Source of the DNA: Candidatus Poribacteria bacterium
GTDB taxonomy: Bacteria > Poribacteria > WGA-4E > WGA-3G
DNA: 64,000 nt
Reading direction: 5' to 3'
Assembly (NCBI GenBank): GCA_009839745.1
Contig: VXPE01000036.1
Location: 68,763 to 132,762 of the forward strand
Within the stretch, counting starts at the first letter, position 1. Each line of letters starts with the position of its first letter. The notes under the pieces were generated by a model. The model was not told where the DNA came from. It worked only from the letters and a program-made list of their open reading frames with translations, and did not search any database. The translations under genes and the position numbers were made by a program. Positions 10,019 to 18,259 of the stretch are shown piece after piece.

Positions 10019-10423
10019 TTAGAATTTCTTTAAGGCTTCAAGTTCAGCTTTCATCGCCTCAAGTCTCTGGAGCACCGCGTCGACGTTCTGCTCGGTAAGC
10101 GTGAGCTGCGCTTGTACCTCTTGAACGTTTGCTTCCTCGCGAATTGCGATGGCGATCTCAGTTGCGATTCGCGCGTGAAGATACGAGCGGAGTGCGAGTC
10201 GATATGCCTGCTCTACATCACCAGCATCCATTGCGTTTTCAGCCGTGACGAGCATCTCTTGAGCGGTGCGTAATGGGGTATCGGCAGCCTCCTGTGCCCC
10301 CATCGCGTTGGCAGAAGTCAGAGCGACCTGAGCATTCTCCATCGTTTCGAGGGCGAGTTGCTGTAATTGTCCACCACACCCGAGGACGACTATCAGCGTT
10401 ATGAGCCAGATTGCCCGTTTCAT
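10019..10423 (-). CDS. DUF4398-like lipoprotein
   Basis: The product of 134 residues starts M-K-R-A-I-W-L-I-T-L and has a lipobox V-V-L-G-C at about residue 16, so it should be a lipoprotein. The mature part is an Ala-rich helical hairpin typical of DUF4398 (alternating A-x-x-A-L-x-x-A and 'A-G-D-x-x-x-A-Y-x-L-A') followed by a coiled coil ending L-E-A-L-K-K-F. I place the start at the ATG at 10423; AAGGAAA lies about 10 bases before it, inside a dispersed repeat copy. An upstream start at 10474 would bury the signal peptide. Together with the OmpA-family lipoprotein downstream it probably forms an envelope pair; no enzymatic role is expected. Confidence 0.8.
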   Translation of the reverse strand: MKRAIWLITLIVVLGCGGQLQQLALETMENAQVALTSANAMGAQEAADTPLRTAQEMLVTAENAMDAGDVEQAYRLALRSYLHARIATEIAIAIREEANVQEVQAQLTLTEQNVDAVLQRLEAMKAELEALKKF

Positions 10424-10464
10424 TTTTTTAATTTTCCTTGCGGTTAAACACTGTGGGTTTGAAC
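10424..10464. repeat. Dispersed repeat T(n)AATTTTCCTTGCGGTT...GGGTTTG, copy 1
   Basis: Shares the core AATTTTnCCTTGCGGTT and a downstream GGGTTTG with sites at 16399, 33298, 33335, 49597 and 56336. Here it covers the 5' untranslated region and Shine-Dalgarno of the DUF4398-like gene. Confidence 0.6.
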
Positions 10465-10519
10465 TTTGGGACACCTTTTTTTAATCTGCTCCAAATGTAA
10501 ATGCAGGAGGCTTTGGAGT

Positions 10520-10571
10520 AAAAAAGCCTCGCTTGGGGTGGTGCGGACTGCAACACCCTAAGGCGAGGCTT
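10520..10571 (-). terminator. Rho-independent terminator of the rplU-rpmA transcript
   Basis: Read on the minus strand, AGCCTCGC-TT-GGGTG pairs with CACCC-AA-CGAGGCT across a 12-base loop, followed by six T residues (10525-10520). It lies 32 bases beyond the rpmA stop and separates the ribosomal genes from the lipoprotein block. Confidence 0.85.
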
Positions 10572-10603
10572 CTGGTCGTTGATTCCTGAGACGGGTAAAT
10601 CCG

Positions 10604-10870
10604 CTAAAATTCAGGACGCTCTGTATAGACGCTCACCTTTCGGCGATATTTGTCTTTCCGCTCAAACCATACATATCCATCAATTTTCGAGAAGAGCGTA
10701 TAGTCTCTTCCGACCCCAACGTTGTTTCCGGGGTGGATGTGCGTTCCACGCTGTCGGGTGAGAATGCTCCCTGCGGTGACATAATTTCCGGAAAATCTTT
10801 TGACACCGAGTCGCTTTCCGATACTGTCGCGTCCGTTCCGGGTGCTTCCGCCGCCTTTCTTATGAGCCAT
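10604..10870 (-). CDS. rpmA: 50S ribosomal protein bL27
   Basis: bL27 sits at the peptidyl-transferase centre of the large ribosomal subunit. The 88-residue product starts with the family signature [15 protein letters not shown] and contains G-x-I-L-x-R-Q-R-G-T and the G-x-N-V-G-x-G-R-D-x-T-L-F block. The ATG at 10870 is chosen because it follows GGAGGAAC at the right distance and gives the canonical N-terminus without a cleavable extension. The start overlaps the end of rplU by 11 bases, so the two are translationally coupled. A terminator follows. Confidence 0.97.
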   Translation of the reverse strand: MAHKKGGGSTRNGRDSIGKRLGVKRFSGNYVTAGSILTRQRGTHIHPGNNVGVGRDYTLFSKIDGYVWFERKDKYRRKVSVYTERPEF

Positions 10871-11198
10871 CAGATTGTTCCTCCACCGCGCCAATAGCGG
10901 TAATTTTCACGCGTGTAAATGATTGACGATGCCCTAACTTACGTTTGTAACCTTTACGGCGTTTCGATTTGAAGACAACCATCTTTTTCCCGCGTGCCTG
11001 CTGAACCACTTCAGCTGTAACTGAAGTATTGTCAAGATAAGGCGAGCCGGCTTGTAACTGACCCTCATCGTCAGCGACAGCCAAAACGGACGAGAAGGTG
11101 ACACTGTCACCGACCGCTGCATCGAGTTTTTCAACATCAATTAGGCTTCCTACCTCCACCCGATGCTGTTTCCCGCCGCTCGCAAAGACTGCATACAT
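10860..11198 (-). CDS. rplU: 50S ribosomal protein bL21
   Basis: bL21 binds 23S rRNA in the large subunit. The 112-residue product begins [14 protein letters not shown] and carries the basic [16 protein letters not shown] signature of the family. AAGGAG lies 9 bases before the ATG at 11198; an in-frame GTG three codons upstream lies too close to that Shine-Dalgarno to be the start. A consensus promoter (11228-11256) sits directly in front, so rplU-rpmA can be transcribed independently of rng. The order rng-rplU-rpmA is widely conserved. Confidence 0.97.
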   Translation of the reverse strand: MYAVFASGGKQHRVEVGSLIDVEKLDAAVGDSVTFSSVLAVADDEGQLQAGSPYLDNTSVTAEVVQQARGKKMVVFKSKRRKGYKRKLGHRQSFTRVKITAIGAVEEQSDGS

Positions 11199-11227
11199 TT
11201 TTATCACTCCTTTTCAATTCTGATTAA

Positions 11228-11256
11228 ATTATACCCTAAAAACGTATCAATGTCAA
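11228..11256 (-). promoter_or_regulatory. Sigma-70-type promoter for rplU-rpmA
   Basis: On the minus strand TTGACA (11256-11251) and TATAAT (11233-11228) are both perfect consensus hexamers separated by 17 bases, 30 bases ahead of the rplU start codon. Confidence 0.9.
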
Positions 11257-11309
11257 TTCAGATCTGCAATTCGTTATAACGCATACCTTAAAAGGTGCCT
11301 TCGATTGCG

Positions 11310-12890
11310 TTAATTGAGAAAGACCTCTTCACCTTTTCCGACAAAGATTCGGTAATCTTCGAGGTGTAAGTCGGCATCAGGTTCCAGAATGAGATCTAAC
11401 TTTAATGACTTCCTGAGTTCCCGCAATTTATTCGACATCTTCGACTTTATATGCAAGACGACATAGTCATTCGCGGTAACCCGTAATTGGGGCTGCCGCG
11501 TTTGTTTATGCGCCATCTTTATCGCACGTAGCAACTGAATGACAACGGTTTCAACAGATAGAACAGTGCCGTGTCCATCGCAGTAAGGGCACTTCTCCAT
11601 CAGTAGGGTAGAGAGGCTTGGACGGGTGCGCTGGCGTGTCATCTCAACGAGCCCTAAATCTGAGAAATGAAGGATATTTGTGCGGGCCCGGTCCTTTCGG
11701 AGTGCTTCCTGTAGCATTTTAAAGACACGTTTCCGGTGCGCAGCCTCTTCCATATCAATAAAATCAACGACGATAATCCCACCTAAGTCCCGCAATTGAA
11801 TTTGGCGGACGACTTCCTCAACAGCCTCAAGGTTAGCACTGAGAATCGTGTTATCTGGGTCAGACTTTCCAACGAATCGACCGGTGTTGACATCAATCGA
11901 GACCATGGCTTCAGTCTCTTGGATGATAATATGCCCTCCACATTTGAGCCAAATTTTCTCGCTGAGTGCTTCCTTGAGTGCGCGTTCAACCCCGTAAGCA
12001 TCAAAGAGTGTCGAATCTTCCCGATAGAGCGAGACGCGCGCTTTCAGATCAGGCATGACAGAGGAGACGTATTCCATCGTCTCCTGATACCCTGCGTCTG
12101 AATCGATAAGGAATTGCTTGACCTCCTTCGTGAGCATATCCCGGACGATCCTATTGGTAAAACTGAGATCTCTACTGACGAGACTGGGTGCAGATTTTTT
12201 GTCTGCGCGGGTGCATACCTGTTTCCATTGGTCAATAAGGTATCGAATTTCGGCTGCGAACTCGGTTTCGTTCAAACCTTCAGCGGCAGTACGGATGATA
12301 AATCCGCCTTCAACGTCGGCTTTTACTGCCTTTGCCATACTACGAAGTCTGTCTCTTTCAGAAGCAGACTCAATGCGTCGCGATACGCCGATATTCGAGG
12401 AATTGGGCATGTAGACGACATAACGTCCAGGGAGCGTGATGTTACTGGTAACCCGTGCCCCCTTTGTGCCGATAGGCTCCTTGCCGACCTGAACGAGGAG
12501 TTCCTGTTTCTTTGAAATGAGGTCACTTATGAGAAATGGGAACCCGCGTCCACCGCGTGTCTGTTTGGTCTGCTTTCCCTTCAGGTCCAATACTGCGGTG
12601 TTTTTGCTGGATTTTCGGTCTCCGTTGCGTTTCCCATTTGCGTCCTCATCTTCGTCAGCATGCTCATATTTGAGGTCAGAAATATGTAGAAAGGCATGCC
12701 GTTCCAATCCAATATCAACGAATGCTACTTGCATTCCGGGTAGTACGTTCTCAACGCGTCCTTTGTAGAGATTCCCCAATGTTTGCGTTGCTGCTTTCCG
12801 TTCAATGTAAATTTCATTCAGCACTCCCTCCTCAAGTACCGCACAGCGCGTTTCATACTCATCATCAGAAATAAGTATCTCCTTTTCCAT
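11310..12890 (-). CDS. rng: Ribonuclease G/E family endoribonuclease
   Basis: RNase G/E cuts single-stranded RNA in rRNA maturation and mRNA decay. The 526-residue product has the N-terminal S1 domain (G-N-L-Y-K-G-R-V-E-N-V-L-P-G-M-Q-x-A-F-V-D-I-G), interrupted by a charged insert of about 40 residues, then the RNase H-like/DNase I-like catalytic core with Mg-binding aspartates in S-I-D-V-N-T-G and V-V-D-F-I-D-M, and the Zn-link C-P-Y-C-D-G-H-G. The length fits RNase G rather than the longer RNase E; there is no degradosome-type C-terminal extension. AGGAGGT precedes the ATG at 12890. A perfect hairpin lies directly upstream of the Shine-Dalgarno (12905-12925). Confidence 0.94.
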   Translation of the reverse strand: MEKEILISDDEYETRCAVLEEGVLNEIYIERKAATQTLGNLYKGRVENVLPGMQVAFVDIGLERHAFLHISDLKYEHADEDEDANGKRNGDRKSSKNTAVLDLKGKQTKQTRGGRGFPFLISDLISKKQELLVQVGKEPIGTKGARVTSNITLPGRYVVYMPNSSNIGVSRRIESASERDRLRSMAKAVKADVEGGFIIRTAAEGLNETEFAAEIRYLIDQWKQVCTRADKKSAPSLVSRDLSFTNRIVRDMLTKEVKQFLIDSDAGYQETMEYVSSVMPDLKARVSLYREDSTLFDAYGVERALKEALSEKIWLKCGGHIIIQETEAMVSIDVNTGRFVGKSDPDNTILSANLEAVEEVVRQIQLRDLGGIIVVDFIDMEEAAHRKRVFKMLQEALRKDRARTNILHFSDLGLVEMTRQRTRPSLSTLLMEKCPYCDGHGTVLSVETVVIQLLRAIKMAHKQTRQPQLRVTANDYVVLHIKSKMSNKLRELRKSLKLDLILEPDADLHLEDYRIFVGKGEEVFLN

Positions 12891-12904
12891 TAGTACCTCC
12901 TATC

Positions 12905-12925
12905 GTGCCTTTTTTCAAAAGGCAC
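12905..12925 (-). promoter_or_regulatory. Hairpin in the rng 5' leader
   Basis: GTGCCTTTT and AAAAGGCAC form a perfect 9-bp stem with a 3-base loop, ending a few bases before the rng Shine-Dalgarno. No T-tract follows on either strand, so it is not a simple terminator. A leader stem so close to the ribosome binding site could influence translation or be a cleavage target for autoregulation, as is known for E. coli rne; that link is inference. Confidence 0.45.
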
Positions 12926-13105
12926 CTCGGTTAATTGTCGTGTCAAAAATCGGCAGCATTGCAAAAAGCAGCGAGGGCTTCGTAGGGTGTGTCCCACGTT
13001 TCGTTGGTGCGCTGCGAAGCGTATACATTTTCAAATAGGACGCTTCAGTCAAATCAGTGAGTGTGCGGTGTACTATCTATTTCATCTGGACTTGCAAGCT
13101 GCGCT

Positions 13106-14674
13106 TTACAGCCGCGGTGTTAGTGTGACGACAGGCGTTATGAGTTCACCCATCGAGATACCGCCGTGCTGGAACCCTCCTTGAAACTGCCGTTTATACT
13201 TATAAAAATCGTTCGGATAGACGAAATAATAATCGTCTTTCGCGAGAATGTAGTCCTTGCTTGCATTTTCCGCCGGTAGTCGATACTCCTTTGGATTTCG
13301 GAGATACACCGCCTCACGTTCTTCGCATCCCAAGTTAGAGCCGATTTTAAATCGGAGGCTGGTAGTCGTATCACGATTACCGTAAGCGCGGGTTGCCCTG
13401 TTACAGAAGACAGAACCATGATCGCTGGTGAGGACTACAGTTGCGTTTTGTGCTGCAATAATGCGTAAAATATCGAAAAATACCGAATGCGAGAACCATG
13501 AGCGGGCCAAAGCTCGAAAAGCGGATTCATCAGGCGCGAGCTGTTGTAGGACATCGGATTGTGAGCGCTGATGGGTCAAGATATCAATAAAATTGACGAC
13601 CAGTGCTGAGAGGCTCACGCGCGTGTTCGCGGCAACCCGTTTTTTGTAGGTGTTGCCCCCTCGAGTATCAAAAATCTTGAAGTACTGGACCCCGGGCTTC
13701 AGTTTGATACCCCTGCGCTTGAGATGTGCTTCGAGGAGCTGGCGTTCGTAGCGGTTTGTACTTGTGTCCCCATCAGATTCTTCCTGCCAGTATTGTGGAT
13801 AGCGTTCGGCAATCTCTATTGGAAACAAGCCGCTGAAGAGGGCATTTCGTGCGTACATTGTCGCACTCGGTAGGATTGAAAAACTATATTGACGTTCGAT
13901 AGAGAAATAAGGGTACAAAAGTGATTCAACTGCCAACCAATGGTCTAAGCGAAAGCAGTCAACCACAATAAAATAAACAGATTTTCCAGATTGAAGTTGA
14001 GGGATAACATGCTGATCGAGAACATTGACCGATAAGGGGGGTGCGTCAGAACTCCCCGCAACCCAATCAGGATAATGTGTTGCGACAAAGTCAGAGAATT
14101 CGGTATTGCACTCCTTCTTCTGTGCAAGATGTGTTTCCTCTAATCCTCCCTCGGCTAACTTCTCAGACACCAGATCCCATTGTAATAATTTCACATAGAT
14201 ATTGACCCAGTCTTGCCAATTCGGGGACGAGTCCTTCATTGCTCGAATAGCGTTGAAATCAGTGGTGTAGCGACTCGGAATCTGATCTATGACTATCTGC
14301 GGTTGATCAAGGACGCGCTTCAGTGTTGAGACGATCTGGGCTACACCGATCGGTTTTACCAAGAAATCGGTTATCTGCTTGCCGAGAGCGACCTCAACAA
14401 ATTGCTCATCGCTGGATTGGGTGACAAGGATAACAGGGATTTGTGTATTGATGGTGCGAATTGCATCGAGCGTTGCCATTCCATCTTTACCGGGCATCAC
14501 CTGGTCAAGTAGGATAGCACTGTACTGCGTATCACCGCGCGCTAAAAGCGCGATGCCGTCTTCGCCATTTGTCACGGGCGTGACTGCGTAGCCTCGGTCG
14601 CGTAGCACAAGAATATGCGGTTGCAACGCTTCTATTTCATCATCAATCCATAAGATTTGGTGTGTTTGTGACAT
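13106..14674 (-). CDS. porX: PorX-like response regulator with PglZ (alkaline-phosphatase-fold) domain
   Basis: Residues 1-125 form a receiver domain with acidic pocket D11-D12-E13, phospho-acceptor Asp57 (I-L-L-D-Q-V-M-P-G-K-D-G), the switch Thr in L-V-T-Q-S and Lys in F-L-V-K-P-I. The C-terminal part is a PglZ domain of the alkaline phosphatase superfamily: V-V-D-C-F-R-L-D-H-W, I-L-P-S-A-T-M-Y-A-R-N-A-L-F-S-G, L-T-S-D-H-G-S and H-G-G-I-S-M-G-E. This architecture and length (522) match PorX, which in Bacteroidetes controls the type IX secretion system and hydrolyses oligonucleotides. The motif here reads P-S-A-T where, from memory, Bacteroidetes proteins have P-T-A-T. The sensor kinase gene lies just upstream on the same strand. 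No T9SS structural gene is in the window, so the regulated process is unknown. Confidence 0.85.
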   Translation of the reverse strand: MSQTHQILWIDDEIEALQPHILVLRDRGYAVTPVTNGEDGIALLARGDTQYSAILLDQVMPGKDGMATLDAIRTINTQIPVILVTQSSDEQFVEVALGKQITDFLVKPIGVAQIVSTLKRVLDQPQIVIDQIPSRYTTDFNAIRAMKDSSPNWQDWVNIYVKLLQWDLVSEKLAEGGLEETHLAQKKECNTEFSDFVATHYPDWVAGSSDAPPLSVNVLDQHVIPQLQSGKSVYFIVVDCFRLDHWLAVESLLYPYFSIERQYSFSILPSATMYARNALFSGLFPIEIAERYPQYWQEESDGDTSTNRYERQLLEAHLKRRGIKLKPGVQYFKIFDTRGGNTYKKRVAANTRVSLSALVVNFIDILTHQRSQSDVLQQLAPDESAFRALARSWFSHSVFFDILRIIAAQNATVVLTSDHGSVFCNRATRAYGNRDTTTSLRFKIGSNLGCEEREAVYLRNPKEYRLPAENASKDYILAKDDYYFVYPNDFYKYKRQFQGGFQHGGISMGELITPVVTLTPRL

Positions 14675-14802
14675 ACGTAAGTTTTCAAAATCTGCTCAGG
14701 TGCGGTCCGGTGCCCAATTAATGAGAGTGAACGTTTTCACCTCGACGGCAGTAGGGAAAATGCACAGGCAATCATTTTGCCTATACCGTCCGTTAATACG
14801 GG

Positions 14803-16293
14803 TTACGCGACTGGCAGTCGAATTTCAAAAGTTGTTCCGTCAGGATTCGTTTTAACCATGCGGATGCTTCCGTGATGGTACTCACGGATGATCCGTTGGA
14901 CGACTGTTAATCCGAGTCCCCATCCGTGTGCCTTAGTAGACATCCCGGGTTCAAAGATCTTTCGCTGATTTTCGCGGGTAATTCCACTTCCATTGTCCGC
15001 ATATTGGATAACAATATCGCCGCGTCGTTTATCATGCCTTGGTTCAATCTGGATCCATCCATCTGTCTTGTCCATTGCATCCAACGAATTACGAATTAAG
15101 TTTTCAAATACCCAGTGCAGTAATTGCGCGTTTGCGAGTATAGGCGGTATTTTATGCAATTTCAATCGGATTTCAACGCGTCGACTAATATGTGGCAGCC
15201 GTTTTTCAAAATATGCTCGGACTTCTTCAAATACTTCATCCATATTCACTTCGGTAAGAGGGGGCTGCGTGCCAATCATACCGAAGCGCGCTGTTGTTTT
15301 CTGCAAACGCTCCAGATCGTTCCTCATGCTTTCGGAGAGTTCAACGAGTGTTGGATCCTCTTTCTCCTTACCGCGTTCATGCAGAAGTTCTGTCCACGCC
15401 AACAGCGACGAGATAGGTGTTCCGAGTTGATGTGCGGTCTCTTTGGCTAAGCCTCCCCAAATTGCCGAGTGTTCATAAGACTTTATCCGTTGGTAGACGA
15501 GGAAACAAACAGTTCCAAATGCTAACAGGACCACCGGTGCAATGAGAGGCACGATTAATCCATAGTATGGCTTACTCTCGTAATAAAAGTAGCCCTTGTG
15601 CCATTGGGGCGTCGTTTCAATCACAGAGGATGCTGGTGCATTCTCAATAAAAATTTTCGCTCGTTCCTGTTCCTCCGCAGTTGCCTGATCCGCAGTAATA
15701 ACATCGCCCCATATCTGCCATTTCTGAGGTGTGCCAGTGGTATCAGTTATCACAAAAGGCAGATGTACCATTTCACTGGGTGCGGCATCGCCGTAGTAAA
15801 TATACCCCTTTAACTTCCTGTCTTCAAGGAGCATGTGTATTTCACGGGGTAGATGCTTTTTTTTCATGCGCGCTAATGTTGACTGTAGTAAAGCGCGCTC
15901 ATCTTGTGTTAACGAGATATCCTCACTTTGGTTTACCTTGATATCCAAACTGTCGATCTTTGCGTCTAATTGTAGGTCAACGCCTCGTGTAATTAAGACG
16001 TTTTCCTGTGCATCGGTGATGATAAACGAGAATGTGCGCGCTCTGTCCTCAGCGAATGACTTTTTGACGATCGTAATTAATTTCTGTTGCAATCCTCGGT
16101 TTTCCACGCCGGGGAGTTCCGCTGCGAGATCAGCGAAAAGGTCTATTTGGGCTTCTATATCCGTGTTCAGTCGAGAAATCTGTTGGGTATAATGGAAGAA
16201 CCCAAATATCAGTGTGCCTAATCCGACGATGAAGTAAACGAGTATTAAACGGGTGGTCGTATACCCAGGGATAATTCGACGATTCAACCGCAA
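14803..16293 (-). CDS. Membrane sensor histidine kinase paired with the PorX-like regulator
   Basis: The 496-residue kinase has a first membrane helix at about residues 14-33, a periplasmic sensor region of about 210 residues, a second membrane helix near residues 247-268, then a kinase core: H-box G-L-A-K-E-T-A-H-Q-L-G-T-P-I-S-S-L, N-box N-L-I-R-N-S-L-D-A-M, G1 D-N-G-S-G-I and G2 G-W-G-L-G-L. The start is a TTG at 16293 preceded 7 bases upstream by GGGAGGAA. The PorX-like gene follows 128 bases downstream, which suggests a cognate pair, as PorY-PorX. The periplasmic ligand is unknown. Confidence 0.88.
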   Translation of the reverse strand: MRLNRRIIPGYTTTRLILVYFIVGLGTLIFGFFHYTQQISRLNTDIEAQIDLFADLAAELPGVENRGLQQKLITIVKKSFAEDRARTFSFIITDAQENVLITRGVDLQLDAKIDSLDIKVNQSEDISLTQDERALLQSTLARMKKKHLPREIHMLLEDRKLKGYIYYGDAAPSEMVHLPFVITDTTGTPQKWQIWGDVITADQATAEEQERAKIFIENAPASSVIETTPQWHKGYFYYESKPYYGLIVPLIAPVVLLAFGTVCFLVYQRIKSYEHSAIWGGLAKETAHQLGTPISSLLAWTELLHERGKEKEDPTLVELSESMRNDLERLQKTTARFGMIGTQPPLTEVNMDEVFEEVRAYFEKRLPHISRRVEIRLKLHKIPPILANAQLLHWVFENLIRNSLDAMDKTDGWIQIEPRHDKRRGDIVIQYADNGSGITRENQRKIFEPGMSTKAHGWGLGLTVVQRIIREYHHGSIRMVKTNPDGTTFEIRLPVA

Positions 16294-16398
16294 CTTCGTA
16301 TTCCTCCCTACACATCGGACACAACCTATTTGCCTATTGATTGTCTACCTCTAATTATGGTATCACTTTTGAAAGGAAATTGCAAGTCTATTTTGATT

Positions 16399-16437
16399 CT
16401 TTAATTATTTCTTGCGGTTACACAACGGGCGTTTGGG
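16399..16437. repeat. Dispersed repeat TTTAATTATTTCTTGCGGTTAC...GGGCGTTTGGG, copy 2
   Basis: A diverged copy of the AATTTTnCCTTGCGGTT family in the 288-base gap between the divergent kinase and HAD genes. Nothing else recognisable was seen in that gap. Confidence 0.45.
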
Positions 16438-16581
16438 CTTCAATGTGGTTTTCTTATACCTGAAGAAATCCACATTCTCTCTTGATTTTTTCGACTAAAT
16501 CGGGTAAAATGGAATTATGCTTTGTAATATGAGTCGCTTCTACCGTGAACTGGAAACACAAATTAGAAATGGAAACAATTG

Positions 16582-17310
16582 ATGCTTAAGGCTATTACAT
16601 TCGATTTTTGGCAAACCCTTTATGCAGATTCCGATATCAATTGGCGAGAGCGTCAGGCGATACGTGTCAAGCACTGTCATACGTATCTTGGCAGCCGCGA
16701 CTATACTTGCACATTGGATGACGTGGAATTCGGACTTGAAGAGGCATACAATTTGGTGGCATCTCTATGGCATCAACATAAGGGGATCTCAGTGAAGCGG
16801 TGCATGCATCGATTTGCTGAGGTACTTCACCTTCAACTGGAGGAGGAAGACTTTGACCAGTTAATTGCGTGTCTTGGCGCAGCTTTCTTGGAAGCCCCGC
16901 CGATTATGATGCCACACGTCAAATCGGTCATTTCTCGGTTGAGTGAAAGCTATCCACTTGGAATCATATCAGATTCGGCACTAACGCCCGGCAGTTTTGC
17001 TCGAAAACTGATGGCGCGTGACGGCATCTTACAATATTTTACAGCTTTCACATTCTCCGACGAAACGGACTATACAAAACCTCAAGTGGTGCAATTCCAT
17101 TCAACGTTAGCACAACTGAACGCTGAACCCGCGACAGCGGTGCACGTCGGCGATATTTTCCGAACGGATATTGTCGGCGCGAAAAATGCGGGGATGAAAG
17201 CGATTCGTTTCGCAGGCTTCAATAAAGGAGAAGGAGACGACACGCTGAGCGATGCTGTTGTCGACGACTATCGGAAATTAGAGACCGTTATCACTGAGTT
17301 GTCAAAATAG
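16582..17310 (+). CDS. HAD-superfamily hydrolase (subfamily IA-like)
   Basis: HAD enzymes mostly act as phosphatases on small metabolites in the cytosol. Motif I is I-T-F-D-F-W-Q-T-L: the nucleophilic Asp is present, but the usual second Asp (general acid) is replaced by Trp, which is seen in some non-canonical HAD branches. Motif II Ser is in I-I-S-D-S, motif III Lys in Y-T-K-P-Q, motif IV in H-V-G-D-I-F-R-T-D-I-x-G-A. A helical cap lies between motifs I and II. The ATG at 16582 is preferred over a TTG directly in front of it. Substrate cannot be inferred. The TIGR01777 gene follows 18 bases downstream, probably in one operon. Confidence 0.85.
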   Translation: MLKAITFDFWQTLYADSDINWRERQAIRVKHCHTYLGSRDYTCTLDDVEFGLEEAYNLVASLWHQHKGISVKRCMHRFAEVLHLQLEEEDFDQLIACLGAAFLEAPPIMMPHVKSVISRLSESYPLGIISDSALTPGSFARKLMARDGILQYFTAFTFSDETDYTKPQVVQFHSTLAQLNAEPATAVHVGDIFRTDIVGAKNAGMKAIRFAGFNKGEGDDTLSDAVVDDYRKLETVITELSK

Positions 17311-17328
17311 GAAACGCAAGGAGAAAAA

Positions 17329-18237
17329 ATGGCAAATGTATTGGTCTCCGGGGGTACCGGATTCATTGGGAGCCGAGTCTGCACTGCCCTCCACGAGCGG
17401 GGGGATACCGTGCATGTATTATCTCGCAACCCGACACGCGCAGAAACGAAATTGAAGTCCGCAAGAGCGGTTTATGGTTGGAATCCTGAAACCGAAAAAC
17501 TTCCTTCAGAAGCTACATCAGATGTGAAAGCGGTTGTTCATCTGGCTGGTGAAACCATCGCCGGTAGATGGAACGCCGAAAAAAAACGACGGATCCGGGA
17601 TAGCCGAATTCTCTCGACCCGAAACCTCGTTGAATCGTTTGATGGGTTGCCCACAAAACCCGATGTGCTTGTCTGTGCTTCCGCAATCGGATACTATGGT
17701 GATAGTGGCGATGAGCATTTTACGGAGGCATCACCCGCCGGGACCGACTTTCTCGCCAAAGTCTGTCAAGAATGGGAGACAGAGGCACAAAAAGCGAATG
17801 CGTTTGGGATTCGGGTGGTCATGGTCCGTATTGGACTTGTGCTTGGATTAGGCGGTGGATTGTTAACACAGGTTCTCCCACCTTTTAAAATGGGAATCGG
17901 TGGCATACTTGGCAGCGGTCGGCAATGGATGTCTTGGATTCATGTCGACGATGTGGTTGGTATTGTGACACACGCTTTAGAGAATGAAGAGATTCGTGGT
18001 CCTTTGAATGCAACAGCACCTGCTCCTGTCAGAAATGTGGAATTCACAAAGACGCTCGGTACTGTGTTACGGCGACCCACCCTGTTTCCTGTCCCGACGT
18101 TCGGCTTGCGGTTGATGATGGGTGAATTTGCAGACTTCGTTGTGTTGAGCCAGAACGTGCTTCCAGAGAAAACGGAAGTCAGCGGCTACGAATTTCACCA
18201 CCGAACGCTTGAATCCGCATTGAGAGACCTGCTATAA
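17329..18237 (+). CDS. TIGR01777/YfcH-type NAD(P)-binding epimerase-like protein
   Basis: The 302-residue protein is an extended SDR. The Rossmann motif G-G-T-G-F-I-G-S is at residues 8-15, H-L-A-G-E-x-I follows near residue 71, R-W-x-x-x-x-K-x-x-I-x-x-S-R is a family signature, and the catalytic-type tyrosine is in A-I-G-Y-Y-G. The C-terminal domain has the W-I-H-V-D-D-V motif. Members are similar to plant/cyanobacterial cell-division protein Sep1/SulA-like and human SDR39U1, with no settled reaction. AAGGAG stands 6 bases before the ATG. The gene sits between the HAD and aminotransferase genes on the same strand with short gaps, so an operon is likely. Confidence 0.9.
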   Translation: MANVLVSGGTGFIGSRVCTALHERGDTVHVLSRNPTRAETKLKSARAVYGWNPETEKLPSEATSDVKAVVHLAGETIAGRWNAEKKRRIRDSRILSTRNLVESFDGLPTKPDVLVCASAIGYYGDSGDEHFTEASPAGTDFLAKVCQEWETEAQKANAFGIRVVMVRIGLVLGLGGGLLTQVLPPFKMGIGGILGSGRQWMSWIHVDDVVGIVTHALENEEIRGPLNATAPAPVRNVEFTKTLGTVLRRPTLFPVPTFGLRLMMGEFADFVVLSQNVLPEKTEVSGYEFHHRTLESALRDLL

Positions 18238-18259
18238 ACGCGCAGAATTCCAACGAAAT

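Noticed and set aside
13106-16293. Complete type IX secretion system
   Set aside because: Only the regulator pair is present; no structural gene or C-terminal sorting domain was seen in the window.
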